DNA of 64,000 nucleotides from Nymphaea colorata (GCF_008831285.2 NC_045138.2:13280571-13344570); one strand, 5' to 3'; positions 48,101-61,891 are shown, numbered from the stretch's first letter. Numbers and translations: made by a program. Notes: generated from the letters alone by a model not told the origin.

Positions 48101-51100
48101 TCTATTTATTTTATAATTTGCATGTTATGTCCATGTCGTGAAGGGGTATGGTCTTCCTGGTGTTGATTTTTGGGGTGCACTTTTATTGACAAGGCATTTA
48201 TGTTGATTTAGAAAACAACGTAATACTGGGAGGCTCCAATAGTGGTAGCCTGAACTCACAAAGACAAACATTTAGTTGATGGAAATGTGTCCAGATTGGT
48301 AAAGTTTGTGGTGTTTTGTACCAACAATTTCTTAGCTTCCTTTTTCTGTCAGTTGTGTTTGCCTCCAGGCTGGACTAGCTGTGTGAATTGTGTAGCTGAT
48401 TCATGACTGGAGTGTGGGTCGTACGTCTCTTTATTAAAATTTTGTCCCTTTTTTGTAGTTAAAACTAATATAATTAGTTTCCTCCTAAATAGAGCATATG
48501 ATCATTTGTTCTAGTTTCATCTCAACGACTTCGAGACTGTGCAGGGAAAATAGTATGATAATTAATCTGTAGTATGGATTATGGTTGGATTTTCCTAGAA
48601 CAACTCTCAAAGTATTAACAGAGTGTAGCTAGTAAGAAATGTTTACATGTATGCAGTTTCCATTTTTCTTCCTTACAGCAACGATATATTTGTTTGTCCT
48701 TCTATCTTTTGTGTGCATTTCTCTTCTTCACTATGTTTTGAGGAATATGTGTTCTATAATGGTTAATTTATGGAACTGAAAGAAGGATTCGACTTGTTCA
48801 TGATGTGTATCAGCCACATGCATTACAATGACAAATTTTATGGCCTTGCATAAAATGACATAATTCAGTTATAGGTGGACTCTGTACCATCCTCACCTAT
48901 GAAAACTGGCTTATACCATACAGGTTCTGTCCAAGTTATAAATCTTTTAACAATAAGTGCCTTTCTACTACAAAAACACTTTTGTTATCATGGTACAAAT
49001 GGAAGGAAAAATTCATTTGTAACTAGATTCAAGTCATCCAGTGTAAATTAATTAATGTTTGTTTATGCTGATGGATTTATTATTCCATTACAATATAACT
49101 TGTTCATGTACTACGAAATCAAGTCAAAGTTTATGGGTTTATCAGGCTTGTGAAAAATCTTTTGAAGTCCTTGTATAAGAACAACTATTTTTAGAAAAAC
49201 TAAGTTTTTATATAATGTAACTGACCTTTATCTATTGTGCAAAGAGAGGAAAGTATGCTAATGCTAGTTGATCAGGACCACCAAAAAAAAAAATCTCCAT
49301 CTGTCAAGTGAAGTCCCTAATCATGGAGCAACAAAAGATATGAGATGCTCATAAATTTTGAATATACAGACAGTTTCTTTTATGAAATTACTAGATCATT
49401 TTAGTTGCAATTATGTTCCTCACAGAACTTTGTTATTGCTTATGAGCTTTAGTTTGGAAGTGGTCCTTGTGGTACTCATGAGGGTAAGGTTCTACTACAG
49501 GTAGAACAGCTAACAACTATTGATTGTGGTCTTTATGTTGTTGGGGTGTGTAGGTTATTCTGTTGTTCATTGTCTCTTTGTTGTTTTTTTGTTTGCTATT
49601 CTTGGTTTACAAGTAATTGTTTTGTTGATGTGGTTTTGCAGTGACAAGCTCTATAAAGAAATACGGGATCTCAACTTCGAAGTTGTTGTTCAGGTTTTGT
49701 TCGTAATTGTTTTTTATCCCCATTTTGAGCCTTTCTCCTTCAACTTTGTTGTGATTATTTGGGAAATGGAAATTGTTGATGGCACTTATTTATACTCATA
49801 CTTTTCATTTTCCACTATACGAATGTAGGTGTTGCGTCAAAAAGCAACATCAATGAAGCAGGATTACACGGAAGTGACTACCACAGTAAGTAAAAGAGTA
49901 TATTTGAAAGTGATTTTTAAAAGGGTATATTTGAAAGCGCTTCCCATGTTGAAGAGAAGTCAAAAGTGGAAGCAGAAGTTCCTTTGTCTATTTTCTACAT
50001 CCGTCTTAGTCTGGAAAACCTTTTATTTTGTTTTTTTATTTTTATTTTTATTTTTATTTTTATTTTACGTCCATTTATAGTTTTATGGTTTTCTGAACTT
50101 CTGAGGAAAAAGTGTTGAGAAAGATGTTTCTTTGTGTAATGTGAATATTCTAGAGAATTGCTTTAATGTCATACTTTTGGTAAAATGATATTAGAACATC
50201 TTAGTATCTTACCATGTTGTATAAATGTCAACTTTTTCCATTATTTACAACACTTTTGGATCTATTTTTATTATTGGCATTTATGTACCAAATTCTTTCA
50301 TATTTTGCCTCCTCTCAACCCAAAAATCCTTGGCTAGATTCAGTCACTGAGCCATGTGGTACTTGCTGTGTGTTTGCACATGTAGGATTCACCCTTATCT
50401 ATCACTTTTGTCAAAATTATTTGTTATTCTTGCAGAGCCAGACTGTGGCTGAGTTGAAAGATTTTGTGAAGAAACTCAACTCCCTCCCAGAAATGACTGT
50501 AAGCTGGTCCCTGTATTTCAAATTTATTTCACAGGGAAATGTACTGTGTATTTTATTTTATTTTTATTTTCTCTTTCAGAGGCATATAAACCTTGCTCAA
50601 CATTTGAATACATTCACATCGAAGCCATCATTTCTTGGAAAGCTTGATATGGAACACACAATTATAGAAGGACAAGGTTATGACATGTGAGTAGTTTATC
50701 TTGCAATTTTGCAGTTTATTGGACCTTTCTATGTTCTGCTAACTTTGCAACCCATGTGACGTGTGTGTAGAAATGTGTAAGCCACAACATGCTCACATAA
50801 AAGATCTGACGATACAAAAAACAGAAAGGCTTCACTCAGATGTGCACAAAGGCACCAACATAAGGATAAAATAGATAAACTATATTAATCAAAGCTTAGC
50901 CCAATCTTCACAAACCAAGGCGAGTAAGCCCCTCTATATATACAAGAAAAGAGGACAAACGAAGCTTGCTGCCAATGACTGGACTGCTAGTTGTTGGAGC
51001 TAGCCCAACACCTAGTTCAGTTTTGGGAAAATACAGGAGGAAGATAAAAATTACATAAACAGGAAAATATATGTAAACCTAGAATGCACACCGATATTAT

Positions 51101-53339
51101 TATATAATAATAATAATAGACATGGTTAACTGGACTTGTTATAGCTGGCGATTTAATTTGGTATTTTGGAACAACACCAGCCAGTGCGACAGGGGTGTGG
51201 AGGCCTTTAAGAGTCTGTGTTACTTCGCATCCGTCCATTTTTGCTCGCATCAGTAGGCGGCATGAAATGGCTGAGAAGGACCTGCAAGGCTGGGTTTTAC
51301 TATCTATGGCAGATAATGCAACATCAGCCATTTTTTGACTATTGAATGGATGAAAGTTGGTCCATGTTTTGTTCAGTCTCTTGTGCTTTAACCTTTGTAC
51401 TGTTTAAGGAATTGATATATTCTTGCTTCATCATGTTCTCTAATTTCTGATCTCCGTCTTCTCATTGTATTTGATAACGGCTTGTAATTTCTTTGCCTTC
51501 TAATGAATCCATCATCCCTACTTGCTTGAAATTCCTAATAGGGTTAAAAAATTGCAGCTGTTTTGAGTACATCGAGGAAATGATCCACAAGCAGGAGGCT
51601 ATTTTTGATGTTCTCCGCTTGCTTGTATTATTTTCAATTACAAACCTTGGGTTGCCAAAGAAGCACTTTGACTATTTCAGGTAATTCCAGCTCTTGTGCA
51701 CATTTTGTGTCACGGCGTGTGTATGCCATGGGTTTGGCAAGTGTAGGCTTATATGCATGTTTTACATGTATCTGCATTGGGTATGGGTCTTTTGTATCTA
51801 AATGTTCACATATGCAGGTGTTTGTGTGTGCAGATTGGTGGTTGTTGTGTTCTTGTGCGTGTGCATGTGTAGAATGTAGTCAAGCAATTATAAGCAGAAC
51901 AAAATGATCAGAAAAGCCAGACACGTCTGTATTTTGTCCACAAGGTTTTGTGGTAACACTATGTTGTCAAACTGGGTCTCCCCAATCATCTATATGAATA
52001 TACAAGGTGTTTGCTGCATAATGTAAAAATTTGAGAATCAGCATCCGTTGCTGCAATATCCAGCAGTGCAGTATCACAACAATGTCAAACAAAAGATTTT
52101 CACTTGATAGATTGGATAACTCCATTTCCATTGGCAAGCCAAGCCATTACCAGGCAGTTTTTGCTTTCTCAGTATATCTAATAAATAGTGCACTCTGCAT
52201 CATAAAATACAATGCTGCCATCACTATATAACAAAGAGGTAGTGCACTCTACATCATAAAATGCAATTATTTTACCATCGAAGAGGTTTCTCAATAAAAT
52301 TATTTCTCTCATAAGCTGTTTTTTTGTCTCAAATAAATTCCTTGAGTACTTTTGGACTCCACTTTCATTCATCACCATGCTTCACATAGCATGTAAAACA
52401 AAAGAAAGGAAAAAAAGAAAAAGGTCAAAAGAGACCTGCTGTTACATACTCTTGATTTTTGTCTAGGTTAGTTGGCAACTGATGTCTTTTCTTTAATATT
52501 TTCTTCGTATAACTTTATTTATCTAAAATTCAGTTTGTTGTTAAATCATTTCAGTTGGCTGCCTTCTGGTATGTGTGTGTGTGTGTGTGTAGTGATTAAA
52601 TAGTTAACCCTTGAGTTCCATGTTTCCTCTTATGGCAAAAATTAATTTGAAAGATGTGATCTACTAGTTCATGTAACATTTTAGATTATATCATTTCAAC
52701 ATATAAAGAAGGAAAATCAATTGGATAAAAAATAAAAAAACATCCAGTGCATCAAAATTTGATGTGTTAAAAATCATGTTTATATTTCCAAATGACATGA
52801 TTCAGAGTATGATTTCAATATAGGACTAAACAATGAAAAAGGATCCTTGTTCATTATTTAGTCTTATATTGAAGAGAAAGGAGTCAGGAGCTTTGGAGGA
52901 GTTATAAAAAGAGAGGTGGGGGTTCATAAGAAAGCATAGTTATTAGTCTAATATGTGGTCCATGTGACTAAAAAATATTAGACTAATTTTGATTAATGAA
53001 ATAATTTTATTAATAACAATAAAAACGGCTATTGGTCATAAAGTCTGGCCTGCTACCCAATTGCGGGCCCTGGACTTGGTTCAGGGCCAATAGAAATTTC
53101 CAATTTTGAATTGGATTTGATTGAGAACTTAGAAATTAGATTTGGATGGGATATGTTTCTGAATTTAAAAGTCCTATTCTACTATAGATTTTTCTTTTTT
53201 GGCATTTAAATCCAAATTTGAACCCAAAAAAGTCAGACATGGTAAAGGGTTCATCCAACACGAACCTGGCCCATTGACATCCCTATCTATGTATGTGCAT
53301 ATACATACAGACATGCATACACATACATGTATACATACA

Positions 53340-53389
<50 letters not shown>

Positions 53390-56300
53390 ATTAAATTGGT
53401 TTATTTCCTATTTTGTGTATATTTTTGTTTCTGTTGTTAATGTTCCTTCTACCTTGCAGCTTTCATTAAACTTTATATGTAGATTCTCATCGTTTTGTAA
53501 TTTTATGAGTAATAACATGGTATGAATTTTTCGACACCTTAGTCTGCTTCTGTACTTGCCATGATATAATCTACAGGAGTCTTGTACAATTCTCTAGTTT
53601 ACTTATACTAGCATTTTTGTTTACTCAAATGCTTGTTGTGCATGCATAATAGACCATTTGGTGCATTAGTTGTTCCACTTTGCTGTGTTTGTTGCCATGT
53701 CTACTGTAGTGTTTCTCATTTGAATATCTTCCTTATTGTCTAGGAGAGAGATTCTTCACAGCTATGGATTTGAGCATATGGCCACCCTAAACAATTTAGA
53801 AAGGGCTGGGTTGCTTAAGAAGCAGGTGCATGCATCGGAAAATTTTCCTTATTCAATAATAATGAGAATCTTATGTGAAAATCTCAAAAAGAAACGCTTG
53901 TTTTCTTTTATTAATAGGGATTTGGAACTTGTTCTGTTATTGAGGTCAATTAATTTGCAGCTTGTGATTGGAAATGAATTCATTTCTGCAGGAAGCTAAA
54001 AGCAACTGGTTGACAGTCAAGCGTGCACTCCAACTTGTTGTTGATGATACAGACACTGCCAAGTATTGCATTTTGAAAGCATTAAAATCTAGAATAGAGG
54101 GGGCTATAAATATTTCTTTCTTTCACTTTTTCATATTTTTTTATGTTTGCTTTGGATATATGTTCATTGCTTTTTATAGTGATTTGTGAGGCTCATTCAT
54201 GATTAATTTGTGCTTAGCTGAGTCCAAGTTTTGCCTCTTTGGCAGATTGCTGGATTAAGTTCAGATGTACTCTCAATCATCAATTTTGATGATAGTATTA
54301 GCTAGATTTCTCCCTTGGAGAACTTAAAATAGTTAGTTTAAGAAGCTTGATAAGAGTCTTTGAGTTATACTAAGGCACTTTTAAGCTTTGTTTTTAGTTT
54401 TCTTTCTGTTTCATATACAATGAAGTACTTTCTTGTGCCACCACTGATATTTTTTTCTTTCACTAATGGGAGATTGTAGCTAATTTTGCTTTAGCATGTA
54501 TTTTATGCAAGACCTTCTTCATGAAATCCTCTTGTTTGTTGTTACTTTTCACAGTCCCAATGATATTGCATATGTCTTTTCGGGATATGCACCACTCAGC
54601 ATTCGACTTGTTCAACATGCAATAAAATATGGATGGTAAGTTTGCCTTTTGTTTTTTGTCCTGAACATTAACTATTGAGTCTAACACTTTTCATCTGTTT
54701 CTCTTCTGCATTTTTTATTTTGAAAGGTGCCCTTCCATTTAAATGCATAGTTCTAGTTCTCATACTTATTTTAAGGGTCTATGTAATGGTTGAACCTGAC
54801 GAAGTCGAAGATGAGAACCTTCGGTGAAGATAAATGTTACTCTCATCACCATGTTGATGCAATAACTGCTAATGGTTGCATTATGGTTATGAATTTTTTT
54901 AATGCTGCAAAAAGCTCATACATGTATGCGGTTCAGTTGGTGAACTTTGTTTTTATGCATGTTACATTTGTGATAACCAAATTTCACGTGACTCATCCTT
55001 TTGTAATTGACTGAGGTGGCTATCAGGCGTGCTATTGATGATATCCTCAAATTATTGCCTGGGCCTCATCTAGAGTTTAAGAGAGTAAGTGATTTTATTC
55101 CAAATTTTTAAGTAGATTATCTACGTTAGGCTTTCAAGAATTTTCACGTCATTCCCTTTCATTTAGGAGGATATAAATCTTTGACCATGAGTTTTCTATT
55201 GGGAAAATCCCAAGTGTTATTTTTTTTTTTCTTGTTGTTCCAAAATGTAATTCCTTTCCTGAATAACGATATTACTAGCCATCATTTTGAACAGGACTTA
55301 GGTTTACATATGAACTGGCTAAAGACTATAAAATCTGTCATACTAGTAATTCAGCTGTTAAAGACTATAAACTATCATGTGAAGCAGCTTAGTTAATTAC
55401 GACACTAAATCAATTTGCTAAGTGCACAATGTGTTTTCACTATGATAGTATGGGTCAATGAGGCTGCAGTACTATGGTGATCTCTTCCACCAGCTGAGAC
55501 TTAGCAGGCCATTTTGTGAGAACTTGTGGTATAAAGTAGGCAACTACATGGAGATTTCCTGTAGATATGTTATACTCTACTGAAGTTTCAATTTTGACAA
55601 GTACATTGCACTAATTAAGCACTTACGTTGAATTTAATTTTATGCAGGATGTATATTCCAGTGCCTCTTCATTCGAGACAAGAATTGATGCACCTGTTGG
55701 TATGGATAAGTATGTTGGCAAAACCTTTAAAAATTATATAGCCCACATTATCATTGAATGCTTGTCACCAGTTTAGACGAGAATTCCTGAAACCTCAAAA
55801 GAAGCATTTGTGTTCATTCTTTCTGTCTAAGGAGATAGTATGGTTACTCACTATTTTATTGATTATATGATACATAATAATTTCCTCGTTATTTGATTCA
55901 TTTAGGGTCTTAATCCTGCATTCTATCTCGTGCAGACATGTTTTCTTTAACTTTGATTGTTGAGGAATGCATTATTTTGCATTCCTGCAGAGTTTTGTCT
56001 GTTTCTTTTCATTCAAAAGTAGTACCTGTGATTCCCATCTCTATTTTATAATTTGGTGTTGTGGAACATCTATGCTTCAATTTTGATAAAATTTTAGGTT
56101 ACGTGCTCCTTAGAAAATAATTTTTATTGGTAATTACTGATTTTTGTCTAAATTTATATAGAATGGTGAAACACTGAGTGAACCACCTTCCTGAGATTGT
56201 CTGATGTTATTTTGCATTTGTTGTCCATTATACTCTTGTTTCCAACTCTGCATCTTTGGACAGGGTTGCTGATGGACGCCGTTCATTAGTCTTGGTTATA

Positions 56301-58562
56301 TTTATTGGGGGAGTGACGTTTGCTGAAATTTCTGCACTTCGTTTTCTTAGTGGACAGGTATGAACTGCTGTAACATATATATATATCCTTGATTGTACGT
56401 CACTATACAAATATTATTGTCATGTTAGTCATATGTTATTGATGATGTAATGTTTCAGATAGATCCCTTCTGAAGACATGCTTTGTAACACAAATATAAA
56501 TTTAGTTATCTGAACGTAATGAATGCATAAAGATGGAAAAAAAAATTGAAAGATGCCAAAACCAAGTAAAGAAGCAAAAGAGTGAACATTTTCTTGTGCA
56601 CGCGAATGGTAGGTCAAAAAAGTAGCATTGTATACTAGAATTCTGGTGCTTGGCGCAGCAATGAATTGAGAGTAGAATAATCAAAAGAAGCAATGCAGGG
56701 AGGCAGGAGAATTCTGGTTTGACTAACATAACGTTCTTTGTACATCTTGCTCAAGACTCAATAACCATCTAGCTTCTCTGGAGCTTAGAGTATGTGGCAC
56801 CCTTACTGGTTTAACGAGAGCAAAGCAAGTGATTCTGCATTGTCATGATCATTGACCAATCTAGTCAGAGGCAATGTAATGCTAGTCATTGGCATGCATA
56901 TCCTATGTAATCCCAGGAACCAGTTGATATGCATGGTCTATAGGTGGTTGAACAGTAAACACTTCCTTATCAGCACTTCGACTCACTTGAGTGCTCACAT
57001 TTACTCATTTATGTTGTTTTGCTTTCGCACTTAGTTATGAATATCCATGATATTTTGAAATTATCCTGATATTATAGCCATTTTGAACCCAGCCAAAATA
57101 TCCTGACAAAAATGAAACCTTCACAATATTATCCTTAGATATTGCTGATAATTTTTCCAATTTTCATAAAGGTCCCCGGACCCCGTTTTAATAATTTTTT
57201 AGCATGTGAATCTTTCCATTTTGTTTTTTTTTCATGTTTTTAGAAAATTTTTCTAATTGCTTCTTTATACTTTTGCTAGAAAGACATTGGAAAATATATT
57301 TTCTCATAACATTTTCATTTGTTCTTTATATTTTTCAAGTTCTAAAGCTCCAAAATTTGTCATATTTTTCCCAAGAGAATCCACAATTTAAAATACATTC
57401 CTCAACAAAACTTTGCCGAGAATGATAGTGGTGACTATGCTTTCACAATTTCTTAATTTGCAAGATGTTTCATTTTGAACTCGTTCTTTGTATGCGGTAG
57501 TGGGACCCTCCAATTTTTCATCAGATTTTATTACACATAGTTAGTATTTTCAAAGATTTGCATTATAAGGCCTTTCATTTTCTAGAAACACATACATGTG
57601 TTAGTACCCGGTTATCGATTCGGATTGGTTCCTAGTTGGGGCAGACCCAATAAGGCTTTTAATAGGTCGAAGGCACTGAGGGAGGGATCATCTGTTAATT
57701 GAAGTCCTTTACCTCTGGGAGGAAAGTGTGTGCGTGTGGGATTGGGGTTGCTTTGTAAGGGTTTTCAAGTTAGCAGGTGGTTGGCTAACAACATGCTTCT
57801 AGATGTATGGCTGTATCCATGTCATTTTTTGAGACCTTGCATTGTACCAAATGTATTAGCATCGTTATTCATGAGGCGTAGGATAGACAATAACATAAGT
57901 ATGACTCCTGTCCATCCAATCAGCGTGAATGGTTCCTGATGGGGCTTCTTGGACTGACATCAATTTGTAGCGTTCATTTGATGATACTCGGTACATATTA
58001 GATCACTTATGGAGCTCTTCATGTTTAGTTGGACATAAAAGTGGATCTCCATCGGTTGACCATTGCAAGATAAAAAGTTAAGGCTTTGCAACACACAAAC
58101 CTAAATCTCAAAAAGTTGGGAGTACTGAATCCCTTCAAGTTCCATTGTAATGTTTGTATGGACATCTAGGACAAGTCAGGATGACATCTGTTCAATTCTA
58201 AGTCACACTGGTGCGTTCAATTCTAAGTCACACGGGTGCGCCAACTATCACACCGGTGCGGGTGTGGCTCGGCACGGCACCCGACTCGGTCAAGCCGAAT
58301 CGGGTGCTGCTGACCGCACCCATTCTTCTTTTCTCTTGTTTTTTTATTTTTATTTTTTTTCCTTCTCTTATCTTTCCCTCTCTTTTTTTTCCTCTTCTTA
58401 TTTAATAAAACATTGAATTTTGTATGGGATTAAGGTAACCTTGATAAAAAAAATTAAAAATATAGAAAAATGAACTTACTTATATAACAAATAACATATA
58501 TATATATATGTGTGTGTGTGTGTGTTTTCGCCGCACTTGCACTTAATTTTTTTTGGAACTTG

Positions 58563-58606
<44 letters not shown>

Positions 58607-58651
58607 GTGTGTGCTTTCGCCGCACCTGCACTTAATTTTTTTTGGAACTTG

Positions 58652-58685
<34 letters not shown>

Positions 58686-59029
58686 TTTTGCCGCACCTGC
58701 ACTTAATTTTTTTTGGAACTTGCTGCATCCTGCACCCGCACCTCGCACCCATGTGACATAGGTTAAATTGTTGTACTGCACCAAGCACCACTACCCCCTT
58801 TCCTCCTTTTTTGTGTTCTTAATTTCATAACGTGCTTAAAATCCAGAATCATTATTTCTTAGTTGGATTTTCTTGTACAGCCAATAAACTGGTATTGTAT
58901 TTGTTACTTTAACCTTTTCTTTTTTTATTTTTCCCTTTTCAGGAAGGAATGGCATTCGAATTGATTGTTGGTGCAACAAAGATACTGAACGGTAGAACCT
59001 TGCTGGAGACGTTAACTGAGAATTTGTGA
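38691..59029 (+). CDS. VPS33: VPS33 homologue, Sec1/Munc18 protein of HOPS/CORVET, complete with 22 exons
   Basis: VPS33 is the Sec1/Munc18 subunit of the HOPS and CORVET tethering complexes and promotes SNARE-mediated fusion at endosomes and the vacuole. Exons: 38691-38743, 38872-38911, 38998-39078, 40079-40276, 42442-42552, 42659-42724, 44895-45002, 45118-45162, 46743-46799, 47980-48071, 49642-49693, 49829-49885, 50436-50498, 50580-50686, 51558-51680, 53744-53825, 53992-54062, 54555-54635, 55027-55084, 55648-55709, 56264-56357, 58943-59029. They join without a frame error to 595 residues, close to the Arabidopsis length. Landmarks: [14 protein letters not shown] at the N terminus, [22 protein letters not shown] (about 165-174), [26 protein letters not shown] (about 230-241), [29 protein letters not shown] and [17 protein letters not shown] (about 547-563). 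Intron 3 uses a GC donor (AAG|GCATGC). Long introns (up to 2.6 kb) carry repeats. Confidence 0.97.
41256..41505. repeat. Diverged tandem duplication in VPS33 intron 4, period about 123 bp
   Basis: Unit 1 (41256-41378) and unit 2 (41379-41505) share CTTAT(A/G)CTTTT, TTGCAGTAAT, CTTAGAAAAATGTG and CACATTTTGCTTGCCATATT. The copies differ by many substitutions and a few indels, so the duplication is old. Confidence 0.85.
41871..42250. repeat. A/T homopolymer-rich low-complexity block in VPS33 intron 4
   Basis: Runs of A with AACG words (41871-42010) are followed by runs of T with CGCG or CATTTT words (42011-42250). The two halves are partly complementary, suggesting a decayed foldback or simple low complexity. 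Open frames here are compositional. Confidence 0.4.
43552..43910. repeat. Dispersed AGCTT/CGAGC-rich repeat, copy 2 (VPS33 intron 6)
   Basis: It opens with AGTAGGTAGGCTGC and a GGTCGAGTAACT word shared with the copy at 1502, then many CGAGCTT, AAGCTTG and AGCCCAGCTTGG words, ending near GCTTATGTACACC. No coding capacity. Confidence 0.45.
52993..53290. repeat. Dispersed-repeat-like segment in VPS33 intron 15
   Basis: Sequence of the type ATTTGGATTTG/AATTGGATTTG plus GGCCCATTGACATCCCTA is a pattern I associate with short dispersed plant repeats. Boundaries are not defined. It runs into the CATA microsatellite at about 53330. Confidence 0.3.
53330..53390. repeat. (CATA)n-(TA)n compound microsatellite
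   Basis: About ten CATA units are followed by a TA run, in VPS33 intron 15. Short frames on either strand here are only repeats translated. Confidence 0.9.
58191..58240. repeat. 26-bp direct duplication in VPS33 intron 21
   Basis: The segment TTCAATTCTAAGTCACAC(T/G)GGTGCG occurs twice in a row at the left edge of the candidate TIR element. Confidence 0.8.
58224..58760. mobile_element. Candidate short TIR element in VPS33 intron 21
   Basis: The left end TAAGTCACACGGGTGCG (58224-58240) and the inverse of the right end TATGTCACATGGGTGCG (58744-58760) match at all but two positions. The interior is GC-rich at the left (GGTGCGGGTG, GCACCCGACTCGG) and holds three microsatellite-bearing units (58491-58722). 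No coding capacity. The target duplication was not identified, so the superfamily is unknown. Confidence 0.45.
58491..58722. repeat. Three tandem units of (TA)n(TG)n plus a constant 35-bp block
   Basis: Each unit has a TA run, a TG run and then the constant block TTTTCGCCGCACCTGCAC followed by TTAATTTTTTTTGGAACTTG. Unit ends are near 58562, 58651 and 58722. Unit lengths differ only by microsatellite length. Confidence 0.9.
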
Positions 59030-61891
59030 TGGAGGCAAAATCAATAAAAAGGATAAGAAGTCACCTCCTCTTTTGATGACTGGCAGCCTCCTTTTGAGAC
59101 TGAACGTAACGTTCCTCGTCTAGGTCTGATCTGGTTTGGTTTTGTGAAACGCAAGATGGCAGTGCAAAATGCTTGAGGACTGCCTTCTTGCGTCGTGTGT
59201 ATAAATGCAGCTGACGTGCAAGAGAGAGTCCATTCCTTTTATATGACGGATAAAAGTTTTCGGGAAAATATTGTCTCGTCTGTCTTCCTAGGCATTTCTT
59301 TTTGTTCTGCTGTCAAATTTTCTGAAGAACAGGCCATGGGTTTGATTGTGATAATGGATAATCTGCGTCCCCTATCAACCCAAGGCGCAAGGAAACGGTA
59401 CTTTTTTCTTGTCAGGTTTGCCTGCCCTTTTCAATTACAAAATTCATCACGATACCGTGTGCCTACTGCATGTGACTTCTGCCTAATAGTCTGCAGCTCG
59501 CCTCCGGTGTCTAGCCCATAGTGCAGTGACGGAACTGTGTTCGTAGATGCCTTGCTTGCCTTGCCCGTCGAAAAATGGTCAATACTTGCACGCCACAAAC
59601 AAAAATGTAGAGGCAGAGTGGCTGACAGTCACTGCCAGTATCTTGGTTCTTTACGTTTTTTTCTTGAAAGAGCACTTTTTATTATATTTGGTCTTTTTTA
59701 CAGAAAATCATATTTTAAGTTTTGGTCGTAGATTAGAAAACCTGCTCAAGTTTGGATTCTTTTCATTTAACTGCCAAATTGTCGCTATATTTGCAAGTTT
59801 GGTGGATCAAAACTTTTTTGGACGTTTGTCTGACAAAAGTTATGCATGGCCTTTACTGCAAATGATGGCCAATAATTGCCGAACAGTTAGCTTCAAACAC
59901 GGAGTTCTCTTGATTTCAGTAGACGACGTATGGGTGCATCTTTTTGAGTTTTATTTGTGAAGAACGAACAATGTTGTCAAAAGTGACAAAGCTGGATTCA
60001 GTGAACCGGCTATGTTGAATCAGAATAATTTGTTGATGGTAAAAGTTATTACTATATCTGTGCTTTTCAAAATCAAAAGTAAAAAAAAAAAAAAGAAGAA
60101 TTTAAAAGAATAGAAAAATAATAAAAATCGTCAAGACGTGACACGTGCCAACAGCAGTGGAACAAGCTATTGAAGTAAAAGTTTCTCAAAATGGATAACA
60201 TGCTGCCTCACTGTAAAGCAAGGCAGTGGCAGCTTCAACCTTGGACCAAATTCATCCGCTATTTTTTTGAGGCATGGTGAATTATTATCCTTTGTTAGTA
60301 TATCAGTAACCCTGCTTAGTCTATGTATTTCTCGAGGTCGCGCCTGTGAATCCCAGAAATGATAAATTATGTGGATAGTACGCAGTCTGTCCAGAGCCTA
60401 GCAAAATGAAAAAGACACGTTCTTTTCGGTGCCGGCGATATGCTGATTGAATAACGGTAGCAACCTGTCCTGTAGGAGATGATGGTTAGCAGACCGCCCG
60501 ATTCATGTGAATTGCCGAGTCAGCGACCAAGAGAGTCGCTTTCGGGTCACCGGTGCTTACACGCAGCTATGAAACTCCAATCGGTCGAATGAGCGCAGAA
60601 AAACTCGAAGTATAGAATCGTTTGTATGGCCGACATGCTCCGCACCGCGACCTACCGTTGGAGTTTCCAAACCAAAATGAAACATGAAGGGAACATAAGA
60701 CCGACTTCCCGCCTTCTCTCGAATTCCTGCAGTCGGCGGACGAGAAGGGAAATTGCGAAAAGAGAAAATGAAACTCGCCTGTTAATTTAATTTCTTTTGT
60801 TCCCAGCGGCGTAAGAGAAGCAGGGCTTGGAAAAATGGAGCGATTCATCAGATGAAGGTGCGGGACTGCAGGATAGGCTGCTTTTTCTCCGCCGTGTCGA
60901 CTGGGCGAGAACTACCACCCGTTATCGCCTCTGGGGGCCAAACTGTAACAAAATATACAGGAAGACGGGTTTCCAAGGGGTCGGGTCGGAAACGAATGAA
61001 TGACAAGCGAGGGCTGTCCATCTTCTCCCCGACCCTTCGGCTCCATCCCCGGCATTTTCCGTTACGGCTCACAGGAACGCATGACATACGGGATTCACGA
61101 CAGAAGGGGTGATGGTGATGAATGGCGGGTCTGGGATCGCCACCAGCCCTCTCAAGACGCCGCAGAATGACGCACTCCGCTTTTCAATGTGGGATACCCC
61201 AAAACCGCAGGCTGCTCTGTCCGGCCCTCATCCTTTTGCCGTCGCTATGGAGAGAGAGAGAGAGAGATTGCAAATTTTGCCAGGAAAGTGCACAAACTAG
61301 CGAACACAAAGTCTACAGCTGAATTTTGCACAAACTGTTCGCTTTTGTTCATCAGAATTTTGAACTTTAGTCCTCCATTGCGAGTATCAAGTTTTGCCTT
61401 ACCTGACAACAAATTGGAACTTGACAAAGAGAACTTCTAATTCTCAACTCCAGGACAAACAGAAAACTTGTACAAATGGAAACTGGAAAAGATTTGTGAT
61501 TCTGAACTCCAGGCCAAACAGAAAACTTGTACAAGGAAAGTAAAATGACAACATTGCATATTCTGAAAAGTACAAAAAAGATTGTCCATCTCCCTTGATT
61601 CACAAGTAAATGGTTCGTGACAATCGAGACAACTCGAAAAGATTTATTTATCGAAAGATACAGAGAAACGGCTGGTTTATCTTTTCCATTTTATCGAGTC
61701 CTAGCAGAAGAAAAATGACATCTACATAGCAAAGGAGCAAGTTCCTTCGCATCTCAAAAGCCTTTCGGAACTGCAAAAAACCCTATCTTTTTTAGGTTGA
61801 ATTAAAACGGGACATCAGCTAACAAAATTTCCTAGACTTGAAATGCGCAAGTTTCTCGCAACCATTCGATGCGAAGGTGCAACTTCATCAG
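59030..61891. other. Intergenic region between the convergent VPS33 and OTU genes
   Basis: It should include the VPS33 3' UTR on the left and the OTU 3' UTR on the right. Short frames at 59195-59960 and 60567-61440 show no family features. A (GA)n run lies at about 61250-61267 and a direct duplication at 61441-61535. Confidence 0.5.
61441..61535. repeat. Direct duplication, period 59 bp
   Basis: The segment TTCTCAACTCCAGGACAAAC plus AGAAAACTTGTACAA at 61441 recurs at 61500 with two substitutions. It lies in the likely 3' flank of the OTU gene. Confidence 0.8.

Noticed and set aside
58454-58791. Frames encoding Thr-His and Ile-Tyr repeats
   Set aside because: They are translations of TA/TG microsatellites.
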